Shown: positions 40,622 through 49,522, counted from the first letter of the stretch. The stretch is 64,000 nucleotides of DNA from Microbacterium sp. (GCA_003248655.1 QFPM01000018.1:41008-105007), one strand, 5' to 3'. Translations and numbers: made by a program. Notes: generated by a model not told the origin, from the sequence alone.

Positions 40622-41940
40622 GCGCCACGCGCCCGCAGCACTTCGGCTGGTTCCTCGCGCGCGGCTTCGGGCCGCACGGGTGGGGGCATCCGTATCTCGA
40701 CTGGGACTACGACTGGACTCGGCCCGACCTCTATCAGCGCTCCGCCCAGGCGCTGGAGCAGGCGGGGTTCGACTTCGTCCTGATCGAGGATGCGCCCTCT
40801 CTCGGTTCGGCGGAGACGATCGACCTGCGCGTGCGGCACGCGTTCGGCGGTCCGAAGCACGACCCGCTGCTGCTCGCGCCGTACCTCTTCCAGGCGACGA
40901 GCCATCTCGGGGTGATCCCGACCGTCAACCCGGCCGCATACCTGCCCTATACGGCGGCGCGTCAGTTCGCGACGCTGCAGCACTTGAGCGCTGACCGCCT
41001 CGGCCTCAACGTTGTCACCGACACCGCGAGCGCGCGCCACTTCGGCGATGCGCCGCAGCTGGGCCACGACGCCGCATACGACCGCGCCGAGGACTGGCTC
41101 GCCGGCATCCGTGCCCTGTGGAACTCGTGGGGCGAGGGTTCGCTCGTGCGCGATGTGACCTCCGGCGTCTACGCCGACGGAACGCGGCTGGATGCCGTGC
41201 CGCACCGCGGCGAGTACTTCGCCTTCGACGGACCACTCAACGCCGTGCCGTTCACGCGCGGCGAGCCGGTCATCGCGTCGCCGGGGGGCTCGGGGCGCGG
41301 CCTCGGGTTCGCCGGGGCGAACTCGGATGTGCAGCTCGCGCTCGCGCCGCTGACCGAGCGGAGCGTCAGGGAGTATCGCGCGAAGATCCACGCCGCGGCG
41401 GTCGAGCGCGGGCGCGCGCCGTCGGACATCAAGATCCTCTTCGCGATCCAGCCCGTGATCGTCTCGTCGGCGGAGGAGGCCGACCGGCTCGTCGCCGCGT
41501 CGGCCGCACCCGATGACGACGCGTTGCGCCTCATCGCGCAGCGTCAGTCGAGCGACCTCGAGACCGATCTGACCGCGCTCGACCTCGATAAGCCGCTGCC
41601 GGAGGGCCTGTTCGCCGAGCACGTGTCGCAGGGGTCGATCCGGCGCCTGACCGGTGATCGTGACCTCGCCTCGACGCCGTTGCGCGTGCACCTGACCGCA
41701 CTCGCGCGCCTCGGCCGGATCTCCGACCGCTCGGGCTTCGTCGGAACCGCCGAGGAGTTCGCCGACCTCGTCGAAGAGCTCGGCGAGTGGGGCAACGACG
41801 GCGTGCTGCTGTGGGGAGACCTCCACCCCGTCACGGTCCACCGCACGCTCGACGAGCTCGTGCCGGTGCTCCGGCGCCGCGGCATCCTGCGCCGCGAGTA
41901 CGCCGGCGGGGGCCTGCGCGGCGAGCTCCAGGCGTTCTGA
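40618..41940 (+). CDS. FMN-dependent monooxygenase, NtaA/SnaA/DszA family
   Basis: A 440-residue luciferase-like flavin monooxygenase. It matches the NtaA/SnaA/DszA/SfnA branch, with HFGWFLARGFGPHGW, FDFVLIEDAPSLG, LDHLSADRLGLNVVTD-like QHLSADRLGLNVVTD and HRGEYFAFDGPLNAVP. Such enzymes oxidise chelators or organosulfur compounds using reduced FMN. It starts at GTG 40618 in a GTGA overlap with the sulfhydrylase-type gene, hinting that it releases sulfite or sulfide for capture by that enzyme. No flavin reductase lies next to it. Confidence 0.87.
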   Translation: MSATRPQHFGWFLARGFGPHGWGHPYLDWDYDWTRPDLYQRSAQALEQAGFDFVLIEDAPSLGSAETIDLRVRHAFGGPKHDPLLLAPYLFQATSHLGVIPTVNPAAYLPYTAARQFATLQHLSADRLGLNVVTDTASARHFGDAPQLGHDAAYDRAEDWLAGIRALWNSWGEGSLVRDVTSGVYADGTRLDAVPHRGEYFAFDGPLNAVPFTRGEPVIASPGGSGRGLGFAGANSDVQLALAPLTERSVREYRAKIHAAAVERGRAPSDIKILFAIQPVIVSSAEEADRLVAASAAPDDDALRLIAQRQSSDLETDLTALDLDKPLPEGLFAEHVSQGSIRRLTGDRDLASTPLRVHLTALARLGRISDRSGFVGTAEEFADLVEELGEWGNDGVLLWGDLHPVTVHRTLDELVPVLRRRGILRREYAGGGLRGELQAF

Positions 41941-41978
41941 CCGCCCGCCGCCGCGGGTGGGAGGCCGGGGTCGGCGGC

Positions 41979-42036
41979 TTCATCCGGCGCAAAGCGCGGT
42001 GATCGGGAGCGTTGGGAGCGTTTTGCGACGGATGAA
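41979..42036. repeat. 58-bp palindromic element, copy 1
   Basis: The unit begins TTCATCCGGCGCAAA and ends TTTTGCGACGGATGAA; its ends are imperfect inverted repeats. Three more copies of 57-58 bp occur at 42062, 49465 and 49548. The 303-base gap between the monooxygenase and the ABC binding protein holds only this pair of elements and GC-rich filler. Confidence 0.8.
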
Positions 42037-42061
42037 GGGGCGCGGGTCGGCGCGGGGTGGT

Positions 42062-42118
42062 TTCATCCGGCGGAAAGTGTCGGCATGCGGCGGGATGGGA
42101 GAGTTTCGCGACGGATGA
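42062..42118. repeat. 58-bp palindromic element, copy 2
   Basis: A 57-bp copy with TTCATCCGGCGGAAA at one end and TTTCGCGACGGATGA at the other, 25 bases after copy 1 in the same orientation. The interior differs from the other copies while the ends are kept. Confidence 0.78.
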
Positions 42119-42243
42119 CGGGGCGCGAAGCGGCGCGGGGCGCAAAGCGGCGCGGGACGGATGCCGCGAAATCGCGCAGCCGGCGGACACGCAGACGGCT
42201 CCGGCATCCATAGGCAGGATGCCGGGGCCGTCGGGCGCGCGGG

Positions 42244-43077
42244 TCAGGCCAGGCCGTTCTCCGACAGCCAGGCTGCGGCGATGTCCGCGGTCGACTTCTG
42301 GTCGACGGTCGACTGTACGTTGAGGGCGACGAGGCCCTCGGGCGTGAGCTTGGCGCTGACCTTGTTGATGACGTCGGCGACCTCGTCCGAGATCGACGAG
42401 CTCACGAGCGGCACGACGTTCGAGGCGAGGAAGAGCCCCTCGGGGTCTTCGAGGGTCACGAGATCGTTCGTCTTGATGCTCGGGTCGGCGCTGTAGACGT
42501 TCGCGAGCTGGATGTTGCCCGCGACAAGCTCGTCGACCGTCGTGTCAGCGGTGGCGCTGAAGGTCACGTCGACGCCGTACTTCTCCTTGAGCCCCGCGGG
42601 GCCGTAGGGTCGGGTCTCGAGCTCGGGCGCTCCGCCGAGGACGAGCGGGGTGATCCCGGCGAGATCGCCGATCGAGGTGAGGTTGTGCTCCGCGGCGAAG
42701 GAGGCCGTCACGTTGTACGAGTCCTGGTCGGTCGCGGGCGACTGGTCGAGCACCGCGAGACCGTCGGGCAGGGCATCCTTCAGCGCCGCGTAGACGTCGT
42801 CGGACGTCGTCGCGGTCGTCTCCTTGTCGAAGAACTGCAGCAGGTTGCCGGTGTACTCCGGCGTGAGCTGGATCGTGCCGTCCTGCAGCGACGGGATGAT
42901 GGCGTCGCGCTGGCCGATCGAGAACTTGCGCTCGACGGTGAAGCCGGCGCCCTCGAGGGCCTGCGCGTAGATCTCGGCGATGATCTCGTTCGAGTAGTAC
43001 GCCTGCGAGCCGATGACGATCGTGTCGGATGCCGGGGCAGCCGAGCTCAGTGGGTAACGCCCTGGTTCATGCGGCAT
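42244..43077 (-). CDS. OpuBC/ProX-type osmoprotectant-binding protein lacking a signal peptide
   Basis: A 277-residue glycine-betaine/choline-type solute-binding protein. The mature fold is complete: TIVIGSQAYYSNEIIAEIYAQ, TPEYTGNLLQFF, and an aromatic-cage-like YGVDVTF region through to the end. The N-terminus is only MPHEPGRYPLSSAAPASD, with no hydrophobic signal or lipobox, although the protein must work outside the membrane. Its start overlaps the permease stop by 11 bases. A small deletion of the signal sequence is the simplest reading, so the importer may be inactive. Operon with two permeases and an ATPase. Confidence 0.8.
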   Translation of the reverse strand: MPHEPGRYPLSSAAPASDTIVIGSQAYYSNEIIAEIYAQALEGAGFTVERKFSIGQRDAIIPSLQDGTIQLTPEYTGNLLQFFDKETTATTSDDVYAALKDALPDGLAVLDQSPATDQDSYNVTASFAAEHNLTSIGDLAGITPLVLGGAPELETRPYGPAGLKEKYGVDVTFSATADTTVDELVAGNIQLANVYSADPSIKTNDLVTLEDPEGLFLASNVVPLVSSSISDEVADVINKVSAKLTPEGLVALNVQSTVDQKSTADIAAAWLSENGLA

Positions 43078-43813
43078 CGGCCGCGCGCGCCGGGCGGAAC
43101 CACGGGGTGCGCGAGCCGACGATGTCGTCGCGTCGCCGCGCGTCGCGGCCGGCCACGCCGCGCGGCACGACGAGGCGCTGCAGCAGGGCGAACATCCCGT
43201 CGAGGGCAAGCGCGAGCGCCACGACGACAAGCGAGGAGCCGAGGATCTGCGGAAAGCTGCGGATCTGGATGCCCTGGATGATGAAGAATCCGATGCCGCC
43301 GAGGCCGACATAGGCCGCGATCGTGACGGTCGCGACGACCTGCAGCACGGCCGAGCGGACGCCTCCGATGAGCAGCGGCAGCCCGAGCGGAACCTCGATG
43401 CGCCAGAGCACCTGCCACGGGGTCATGCCGACCGCGCGCCCCGCGTCGATGACGCTGCGGTCGATCGCCTCGATGCCGGCGTACGCGCCCGCGAGGATCG
43501 ACGGGATCGCGAGGAGCACGAATGCGACGATCGCCGCCTCCGTCTTGTGGACGACGCCGAGCACGAGCACGAGCAGTACGACGAGGCCGAGCGAGGGGAG
43601 CGCGCGAGCAGCGCCCGACAGGGCGACCGCGATCTCGCGCCCCCGGCCGGTGTGCCCGATGAGCCAGCCCAACGGAATCGCGATCGCCGCCGCGATCGCG
43701 ACCGCGCCGAAGGTGAAGGCGAGATGCTGCCAGATCGCGAGCGGCAGGGGCAGCGACCCGGTCAGGCGATCGGGCGAGAAGAGCCAGGCGAAGGCATCCG
43801 CGAAGACGTTCAT
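43067..43813 (-). CDS. Osmoprotectant ABC permease (OpuBB/OpuCB-like) 2
   Basis: A 248-residue permease with about six membrane helices. The EAA loop reads EAIDRSVIDAGRAVGMTPWQVLWRI. It resembles the OpuBB/OpuBD and YehW/YehY class for betaine, choline or related compounds. Its ATG overlaps the upstream permease stop by ATGA. The C-terminal tail is Arg-rich and cytosolic. Confidence 0.88.
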   Translation of the reverse strand: MNVFADAFAWLFSPDRLTGSLPLPLAIWQHLAFTFGAVAIAAAIAIPLGWLIGHTGRGREIAVALSGAARALPSLGLVVLLVLVLGVVHKTEAAIVAFVLLAIPSILAGAYAGIEAIDRSVIDAGRAVGMTPWQVLWRIEVPLGLPLLIGGVRSAVLQVVATVTIAAYVGLGGIGFFIIQGIQIRSFPQILGSSLVVVALALALDGMFALLQRLVVPRGVAGRDARRRDDIVGSRTPWFRPARAADAA

Positions 43814-44499
43814 GCCGCTCCCTGGAGCGCGAGGGTGCGCTGCGCCGTGCGCCCCCGGCGACTGACCGCGCGCCGCGGCACCCACGGCATCGCGGCGCGC
43901 CCCGCGAGGACGAGCAGCAGGTCGACGATCAGCGCGATGACGACGACGGCGATGACGCCCGCGAGGATCTCGGGGACGATCCGCCGCTGGAACCCGTTCG
44001 TGAAGAGGTAGCCGAGGTTCTGGACGCCGATCAGGATGCCGACGGTCGCGAGCGAGATCGTCGAGGTCGCCGTGACGCGCAGCCCCGCGAGGAGCACCGG
44101 ACCCGAGAGGGGCAGGTCGACGGCCCAGAAGCGGCGCCACGGCCCGTAGCCGACGGCGATCGCGGCGCTGCGGGTCGCGGCATCGACCGAGTCGAGCCCG
44201 TCGGTGACCGAACGCGTCATGATCGCGACGCCGTAGATCGTGAGCGCGACGATGAGGTTCGCCTCGGACAGAAGCGGCACGCCCAACGCGGCGAGGAGGG
44301 CGAACAGGCCGAGCGAGGGGATCGTATAGAGCAGGCCGATCGTGGTCAGCACCGCGCCGCGTAGCCGCGTGTAGCGCCACGCCGCCCACCCGACCGGGAT
44401 GGCGATCACGAACGCCAGCACGATCGGGATGACGCTCTGGCGCAGGTGCGCGAGCGTGAGGCCCCAGATCAGATCGAGGTTGTCGAGCACCCAGGTCAT
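43810..44499 (-). CDS. Osmoprotectant ABC permease (OpuBB/OpuCB-like) 1
   Basis: A 229-residue permease of the same class; five to six membrane helices, with the EAA loop GLDSVDAATRSAAIAVGYGP and the helix TTIGLLYTIPSLGLFALLAAL typical of OpuB/OpuC permeases. It is coupled by ATGA overlaps to the ATPase before it and the second permease after it. Confidence 0.9.
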   Translation of the reverse strand: MTWVLDNLDLIWGLTLAHLRQSVIPIVLAFVIAIPVGWAAWRYTRLRGAVLTTIGLLYTIPSLGLFALLAALGVPLLSEANLIVALTIYGVAIMTRSVTDGLDSVDAATRSAAIAVGYGPWRRFWAVDLPLSGPVLLAGLRVTATSTISLATVGILIGVQNLGYLFTNGFQRRIVPEILAGVIAVVVIALIVDLLLVLAGRAAMPWVPRRAVSRRGRTAQRTLALQGAA

Positions 44500-45413
44500 C
44501 GGGCCGACTCCCCGGCATCCGGAGCGTCCGGGGCATCCGGAGCGTCCGGGGCATCCGGAGCGTCCGGGGCATCCGGATCGTCGCGGGCATCTGGAGCGTC
44601 GCCTACCAACACGCCCTGCGTGCGGCCGGCGCCGTCGACGAGCACCGCTCCGCGCGGGGTCTGCTTCACGCGCAGCGCCCGCGCGCCGCGGTCGACGCCG
44701 ACGAAAGATGCCACGAACTCGCTCGCCGGGTTCTCGATGATCTCGTCGGGCGTGCCGACCTGCGCGATCTGCGCGCCCTTCTCGAGGATGACGACCTGGT
44801 CACCGAGCAGAAACGCCTCGTCGATGTCGTGCGTGACGAACACGACGGTCTTCTTCAGTTCGCTCTGCAGGCGCCGCGTTTCGGTCTGTAGTTCGGCGCG
44901 GACGATCGGATCGACGGCGCCGAACGGCTCGTCCATGAGAAGTATGTTGGGGTCTGCCGCGAGCCCGCGCGCGACGCCGACGCGCTGCTGCTGGCCGCCC
45001 GACAGCTGCCGCGGGTACCGGTGCGCGAGCGCGCGGTCGAGGCCGACGACATCCAACAGTTCGAGAGCGCGATCGCGCGCCTGCTTCTTCGGTACGCCGT
45101 TCAGCACCGGCACGGTCGCGACGTTGTCGACGACGCTGAGGTGCGGCAGGAGCCCCGCGTTCTGCAACACGTAGCCGATGCTGCGACGCAAGCGCACGGG
45201 ATCGCGGTCCTGGATCGGCTCGTCGTCGATCGTGATGACGCCGCTGGTCGGGTCGACGAGCCGGTTGATCATGCGCAGAAGCGTCGTCTTGCCGCACCCC
45301 GACGATCCGACGAACACGGTCGTCTTGTGCGCGGGCAGCACGAGGCTGAAATCGTCCACGGCGACGGTGCCGTCGGCGAATCGCTTCGTGACGGAGCGGA
45401 ATTCGATGGCCAT
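44496..45413 (-). CDS. Osmoprotectant ABC ATPase (OpuBA/OpuCA-like)
   Basis: A 305-residue ATPase. Walker A is GSSGCGKTT, the signature LSGGQQQR, and Walker B ILLMDEPFGA, followed by the H-loop VFVTHD. The sequence before residue 250 matches OpuCA-type importers. The C-terminus, where others carry CBS domains, is replaced by a DAP repeat (about DAPDAPDAP) from an 18-bp tandem repeat, so the usual ionic-strength sensor is absent. The ATG follows GGAGG. First gene of the operon. Confidence 0.9.
   Translation of the reverse strand: MAIEFRSVTKRFADGTVAVDDFSLVLPAHKTTVFVGSSGCGKTTLLRMINRLVDPTSGVITIDDEPIQDRDPVRLRRSIGYVLQNAGLLPHLSVVDNVATVPVLNGVPKKQARDRALELLDVVGLDRALAHRYPRQLSGGQQQRVGVARGLAADPNILLMDEPFGAVDPIVRAELQTETRRLQSELKKTVVFVTHDIDEAFLLGDQVVILEKGAQIAQVGTPDEIIENPASEFVASFVGVDRGARALRVKQTPRGAVLVDGAGRTQGVLVGDAPDARDDPDAPDAPDAPDAPDAPDAPDAGESAR
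44521..44574 (-). repeat. 18-bp tandem repeat at the 3' end of the ATPase
   Basis: Three perfect units of GGAGCGTCCGGGGCATCC (plus strand), with partial units on both sides, encode a DAPDAP tail. The repeat contains the genome-wide word GGCATCC. Confidence 0.85.
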
Positions 45414-45508
45414 GCGTCCTCCGGCTGTGGTCGTCCCACCCAATCACATGCCTCGGACATCGCCCAGGGGGGTGGCATACAACGTCACACTCGGGTATTG
45501 GTGGGCGG

Positions 45509-46930
45509 GTGGATGACACGGACTACGACCTCATCGTGATCGGAGCGGGCCCCGTCGGCGAGAACGTCGCCGACCGGGCCGTGCAGGGCGGACTGACGGT
45601 CGCGATCGTCGAATCGGAGCTCGTGGGCGGAGAGTGCTCGTACTGGGCGTGCATGCCCTCGAAGACCCTCCTGCGGCCCGTCGCGGCGCTGCGCGCGGCG
45701 CGCGACGTGCCGGGAGCGGCCGCCGCCGTCTCGGGCGGAGTGGACGTCGCCGCCACCCTGCGCTCGCGCGACCGGATCGTGCACGAGTGGAGCGACGACG
45801 GCCAGGTCGAGTGGCTGCAGGGCGCGGGCATCGACCTCGTCCGCGGCCACGGGCGCCTGGGCGGTGAGCGCACGGTGCTCGTCGCGCTGTCGGGCGGAGG
45901 CGAAGGGGTGCTGCGGGCGCGGCACGCCGTCGCGATCTGCACGGGCTCGGCCGCCCTCCTTCCGGGTATCCCCGGGCTTGCGGAGGCGCAGCCGTGGACG
46001 AGCCGCGAGGCGACCGCCGTCCAGCAGGTGCCGGGGTCGATTGCGATCCTCGGGGGAGGGGTCGTCGCGTGCGAGATCGCGACCGTCTTCGCGTCGTTCG
46101 GGACGCACGTGACCGTCATCGCGCGGTCGGGACTGCTCGGCGCCGTCGAGCCGTTCGCCGCCGACGCGGTCGCGGAGGGGCTCCGCGCCGCGGGCGTCGA
46201 CGTGCGCCTGCGCACCGACGTGGCATCCGTCACTCGAACGGATGCCGGGGTCGAGCTCTCGCTCGCGGGCGGCGAGACCGTGAGCGCCGACGAGCTCGTC
46301 GTCGCGACGGGGCGCGTGCCGCGCACGGGCGACGTCGGGCTCGAGACGGTCGGACTCGACGCGGGCGACTGGATCGACGTCGACGACACGATGCGGGTGA
46401 CCGGCAGCGACTGGTTGTACGCGGTCGGCGATGTCACCCACCGGGCTCTCCTCACCCACCAGGGCAAGTATCAGGCGCGCGCGGCGGGCGACGTCATCGC
46501 GGCTCGCGCCCGCGGCGCGGCGGTCGACGATGCACCCTGGGGCGCGCACGTCGCGACGGCCGATCACGCGGCCGTGCCGCAGGTCGTCTTCACCGAGCCG
46601 CAGCTCGCGTCGGTCGGGCTGACCGCGGCGCAGGCGGAGGATGCCGGCATCCGCGTGCGCGTCCTCGACGTCGACCTCGGGGCGCTCGCGGGCGTCGCCA
46701 CCCACGGCGACGACATCGTCGGAGCCGCGCGGGCGGTCGTCGACACCGAGCGCGAGGTGATCGTCGGCGCGACGCTCGTCGGGCCCGATGTGGGCGAGCT
46801 GCTGCACGCCGCGACGATCGCCGTCGTCGGGGAGGTGCCGCTGCGACGCCTCTGGCACGCGGTGCCCGCGTATCCGACGATCAGCGAGCTGTGGCTGCGC
46901 TGGCTCGAAGCGTTCGGTCGCCCGAGCTGA
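45509..46930 (+). CDS. Pyridine-nucleotide disulfide oxidoreductase (mercuric-reductase/lipoamide-dehydrogenase class)
   Basis: A 473-residue flavoprotein. The FAD loop is IVIGAGPVGENVADRA; the redox disulfide is in GGECSYWACMPSK (CXXXXC); a second nucleotide loop for NAD(P)H reads ILGGGVVACEIATVFASFG; the C-terminal dimerisation domain has PQVVFTEPQLASVGLT. No N-terminal mercury-binding domain is present, and it has no E2 neighbour, so the natural substrate is uncertain. It starts with GTG at 45509, divergent from the osmoprotectant ABC operon. Confidence 0.9.
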   Translation: MDDTDYDLIVIGAGPVGENVADRAVQGGLTVAIVESELVGGECSYWACMPSKTLLRPVAALRAARDVPGAAAAVSGGVDVAATLRSRDRIVHEWSDDGQVEWLQGAGIDLVRGHGRLGGERTVLVALSGGGEGVLRARHAVAICTGSAALLPGIPGLAEAQPWTSREATAVQQVPGSIAILGGGVVACEIATVFASFGTHVTVIARSGLLGAVEPFAADAVAEGLRAAGVDVRLRTDVASVTRTDAGVELSLAGGETVSADELVVATGRVPRTGDVGLETVGLDAGDWIDVDDTMRVTGSDWLYAVGDVTHRALLTHQGKYQARAAGDVIAARARGAAVDDAPWGAHVATADHAAVPQVVFTEPQLASVGLTAAQAEDAGIRVRVLDVDLGALAGVATHGDDIVGAARAVVDTEREVIVGATLVGPDVGELLHAATIAVVGEVPLRRLWHAVPAYPTISELWLRWLEAFGRPS

Positions 46931-46973
46931 CGGCGATTTCTCAGCAGACTCGCGGTTTCAGCGACTGTCAAAG

Positions 46974-46993
46974 ATATATCGTTATATATCGTT
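46974..46993. promoter_or_regulatory. AT-rich direct repeat before the PadR gene
   Basis: Two exact, adjacent copies of ATATATCGTT lie 18 bases before the PadR start, in sharp contrast with the GC-rich surroundings. PadR proteins bind AT-rich sites close to their own promoters, so this is a likely autoregulatory operator. Confidence 0.6.
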
Positions 46994-47010
46994 CGATAGG
47001 GAGGACTCTC

Positions 47011-47628
47011 ATGAGCAACGCATTCAGCGGACTGGGTTTCGACGGCAAGGGCTTTGACGCCAAGGCGTTTGGCGGGCAGGGTCTGAACGACCTGCTCGAC
47101 GCCCTCGGGCAGTTCCGGCAGAACGTCGAGCAGAAGTTTGATCAGAAGATCGGCACGCGGATGGGGCGCGGCGATGTCCGCGTCGCGATCCTGGCGCTGC
47201 TCGCCGAGCAGCCCATGCACGGTTACCAGCTCATCCAGCAGATCGAGGAACGCAGCGGCGGCTCGTGGAAGCCGAGCCCCGGGTCGGTGTATCCGACGCT
47301 CCAGCTGCTCACCGACGAGGGCGCGGTCGAGGTCGAAGAAGAGGGCGGACGCAAGACCTACTCGCTGACCGAAGCGGGTCGCGCCGAGGCCGCCGACAAG
47401 CCCGCGCCGTGGAAGACCGCGACCGACACGGATAGCGCCGAAGGCCACACGCACGGCGGTCGCCGCGCCGACGGCCCCGGTTTCGGCGTGCTGTCGAAGG
47501 CCGGCGCGAACCTCGCGCAGGCCGCGATGCAGGTCGGACGCACGGGGACGCCCGAGCAGGTGAAGCAGGCCGTCGACATCCTCGACGAGTCGCGCCGCCG
47601 GCTCTACGCGATCCTCGCCGAAGGCTGA
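47011..47628 (+). CDS. PadR-family transcriptional regulator
   Basis: A 205-residue PadR regulator. A glycine/Phe-rich N-terminal 45 residues (FSGLGFDGKGFDAKAFGG) precede the winged helix (RGDVRVAILALLAEQPMHGY, then GSWKPSPGSVYPTLQLLTDEG) at about residues 50-125. The C-terminal helices around 170-205 provide dimer contacts. GGGAGGA precedes the ATG. It is separated by only five bases from the ABC1-kinase gene, so they may be cotranscribed. Ligand unknown. Confidence 0.9.
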   Translation: MSNAFSGLGFDGKGFDAKAFGGQGLNDLLDALGQFRQNVEQKFDQKIGTRMGRGDVRVAILALLAEQPMHGYQLIQQIEERSGGSWKPSPGSVYPTLQLLTDEGAVEVEEEGGRKTYSLTEAGRAEAADKPAPWKTATDTDSAEGHTHGGRRADGPGFGVLSKAGANLAQAAMQVGRTGTPEQVKQAVDILDESRRRLYAILAEG

Positions 47629-47633
47629 GCCGG

Positions 47634-49427
47634 ATGCCGCCTGCCCGCCCCCACGGGGCGGACGGTCGTTCGCGCGCCGCGCGGTCGACGCGCCTCGAGC
47701 CGCTCTCGCGCGCCCGCTACAACCGCATCGTGCGGTTCGCGACGCGGGTCATGATCGCGACGTGGTGGTTCGAGATCGCGCTGCCGCGCGTCGGCCTCGC
47801 GCGCGTCGCCGAGCGGGGGCGCATCGCGCGCCTGCGCCGCACGTCGCGGCGTTTCCGCGTGCTCGCGGTCGACCTCGGCGGGCTCATGATCAAGGTCGGG
47901 CAGTTCCTGTCGTCGCGCCTCGACGTGCTGCCGCCTGAGGTGACGGACGAGCTCGAACAGCTGCAGGACGAGGTGCCCGCGGTGCCCTTTGACGGCATCC
48001 GTGCCCTTGCCGAAGCCGAGCTCGGCGTGCCGCTCGCGCGCGCGTTCGCGTGGTTCGATGAGACGCCGGTGGCCGCGGCATCCCTCGGTCAAGCGCATCG
48101 CGCGCGGCTGTCGGGTGACGACGAGGCGATCTCGGGGTTCGGGGATGTCGTTGTCAAAGTCCAGCGGCCGGGCATCGATGAGCTCGTGCGGACCGACCTC
48201 GCGGCGCTGCGCGCGATCGCCGAGCGGCTCAGCCGCATCCGCCTTGTCGCGGAGCGCGTCGATGTGCCCGGGCTCGTCGAGGAGTTCGCGACGACGAGCC
48301 GCGAGGAGATCGACTACCTGCACGAAGCGACCAGCGCCGAGCGGTTCGCGGGGCTGTTCGCGGGCGACGCGCGCGTGTCGGTGCCCGAGGTCGTGTGGGA
48401 GCGCACGACCCGCCGGGTGCTGACCCTCGCCGACGTCACGGCGATCAAGCTGAGCGACGTCGACGGCTTGCGTGCCGCCGGGATCAACCCGGCCGACGTC
48501 GCGCAGACCTTCGCCGAGGTGATGTTCGAGCAGCTGTTCGGCGCCGGGTTCTTCCACGCCGACCCGCACCCCGGCAACGTCTTCGTCACGCCGCATGCGC
48601 CGGATGCCCCGGATGCCGGGGATGCGCCGGATGCCCCGGATGCCGGCGGCCGCATCTGGACGCTCACCTTCATCGACTTCGGGATGATGGGGCAGGTCCC
48701 CGACGAGCTGCGCGGAGGCCTTCGCCGCATCGTGATCGCGGTCGCCGCGCGCGACGGCAAGGGGCTCGTCGACGGCATCCAGCAGATCGGAGTGCTGCTG
48801 CCCGACGCCGACACGGCCGAGCTCGAACGGGCGCTGACGGCGCTGTTCGCGCGCTTCGGCGGCATGGGGTTCGGCGAGCTGCAGAGCGTCGATCCGCGCG
48901 AGTTCCGCACGTTCGCCGACGATTTCGGCGCCGCGATGCGGGAGCTTCCGGTGCAGCTGCCCGAGAACTTCCTGCTGATCATGCGGGCCGTCTCGCTGAC
49001 GTCGGGGGCGTGCAGCGCGCTCGACCCGACGTTCAATGTGTGGGATGCCGTCGAGCCGTTCGCGCAGCGGCTCATGCGCGAAGAGAGTCGGAACCTCGTG
49101 ACGGACGCCGCGTCGCAGGCGATGTCGTATGCGCGCACGGTCATGGGGCTGCCGCAACGGATCGACTCCGTCGCGACGCGGATCGAGCGCGGCGCGATGT
49201 CGGTCGAGACGCCACGCATCGACCGGCGCCTCGACATCCTCGAGGCTCTCCTGCGTCGTACGATCGCCGCCGTCGTGTTCGCCGCGATGCTCGTCGGCGG
49301 AGCGCTGCTGTTTGCGGCCCTGCCGGTGCTCGGCGTGGCGCTCATGATCGCGAGCGTCGTGCCGCTGGGGTTCGCGCTGTTCCTGCCCGGGGCGGGGCGG
49401 CGGCGCCGCCGCGCGCGCACGCGCTGA
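47634..49427 (+). CDS. ABC1/UbiB-family atypical kinase
   Basis: A 597-residue AarF/UbiB-type kinase-like protein. The family motifs are present in order: KXGQ as LMIKVGQFLSSR (near residue 85), AAASLGQAHRA, the metal-site ADPHPGN and IDFGMMG. Two hydrophobic helices form the C-terminus (AVVFAAMLVGGALLFAAL and beyond). Members support quinone or isoprenoid lipid metabolism. A low-complexity insert DAPDAGDAPDAPDAG sits between the ADPHPGN and IDFG motifs, again made from GGATGCC-containing repeats. It follows the PadR gene by five bases. Confidence 0.9.
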   Translation: MPPARPHGADGRSRAARSTRLEPLSRARYNRIVRFATRVMIATWWFEIALPRVGLARVAERGRIARLRRTSRRFRVLAVDLGGLMIKVGQFLSSRLDVLPPEVTDELEQLQDEVPAVPFDGIRALAEAELGVPLARAFAWFDETPVAAASLGQAHRARLSGDDEAISGFGDVVVKVQRPGIDELVRTDLAALRAIAERLSRIRLVAERVDVPGLVEEFATTSREEIDYLHEATSAERFAGLFAGDARVSVPEVVWERTTRRVLTLADVTAIKLSDVDGLRAAGINPADVAQTFAEVMFEQLFGAGFFHADPHPGNVFVTPHAPDAPDAGDAPDAPDAGGRIWTLTFIDFGMMGQVPDELRGGLRRIVIAVAARDGKGLVDGIQQIGVLLPDADTAELERALTALFARFGGMGFGELQSVDPREFRTFADDFGAAMRELPVQLPENFLLIMRAVSLTSGACSALDPTFNVWDAVEPFAQRLMREESRNLVTDAASQAMSYARTVMGLPQRIDSVATRIERGAMSVETPRIDRRLDILEALLRRTIAAVVFAAMLVGGALLFAALPVLGVALMIASVVPLGFALFLPGAGRRRRRARTR

Positions 49428-49464
49428 CGCCGTGCGCGGCGGTGCCCGGAGGCCCCGCGGCGGG

Positions 49465-49522
49465 TTCATCCGGCGCCAACTGCGGGTACGGGCCGGCGTG
49501 GGCGCGTTTCGCGTCGGATGAA
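49465..49522. repeat. 58-bp palindromic element, copy 3
   Basis: A 58-bp copy with TTCATCCGGCGCCAA at the start and TTTCGCGTCGGATGAA at the end. It shares the interior word TGCGGGTACGGGCC with copy 4, 25 bases further on. The gap between the kinase and reductase genes is filled by copies 3 and 4. Confidence 0.8.
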
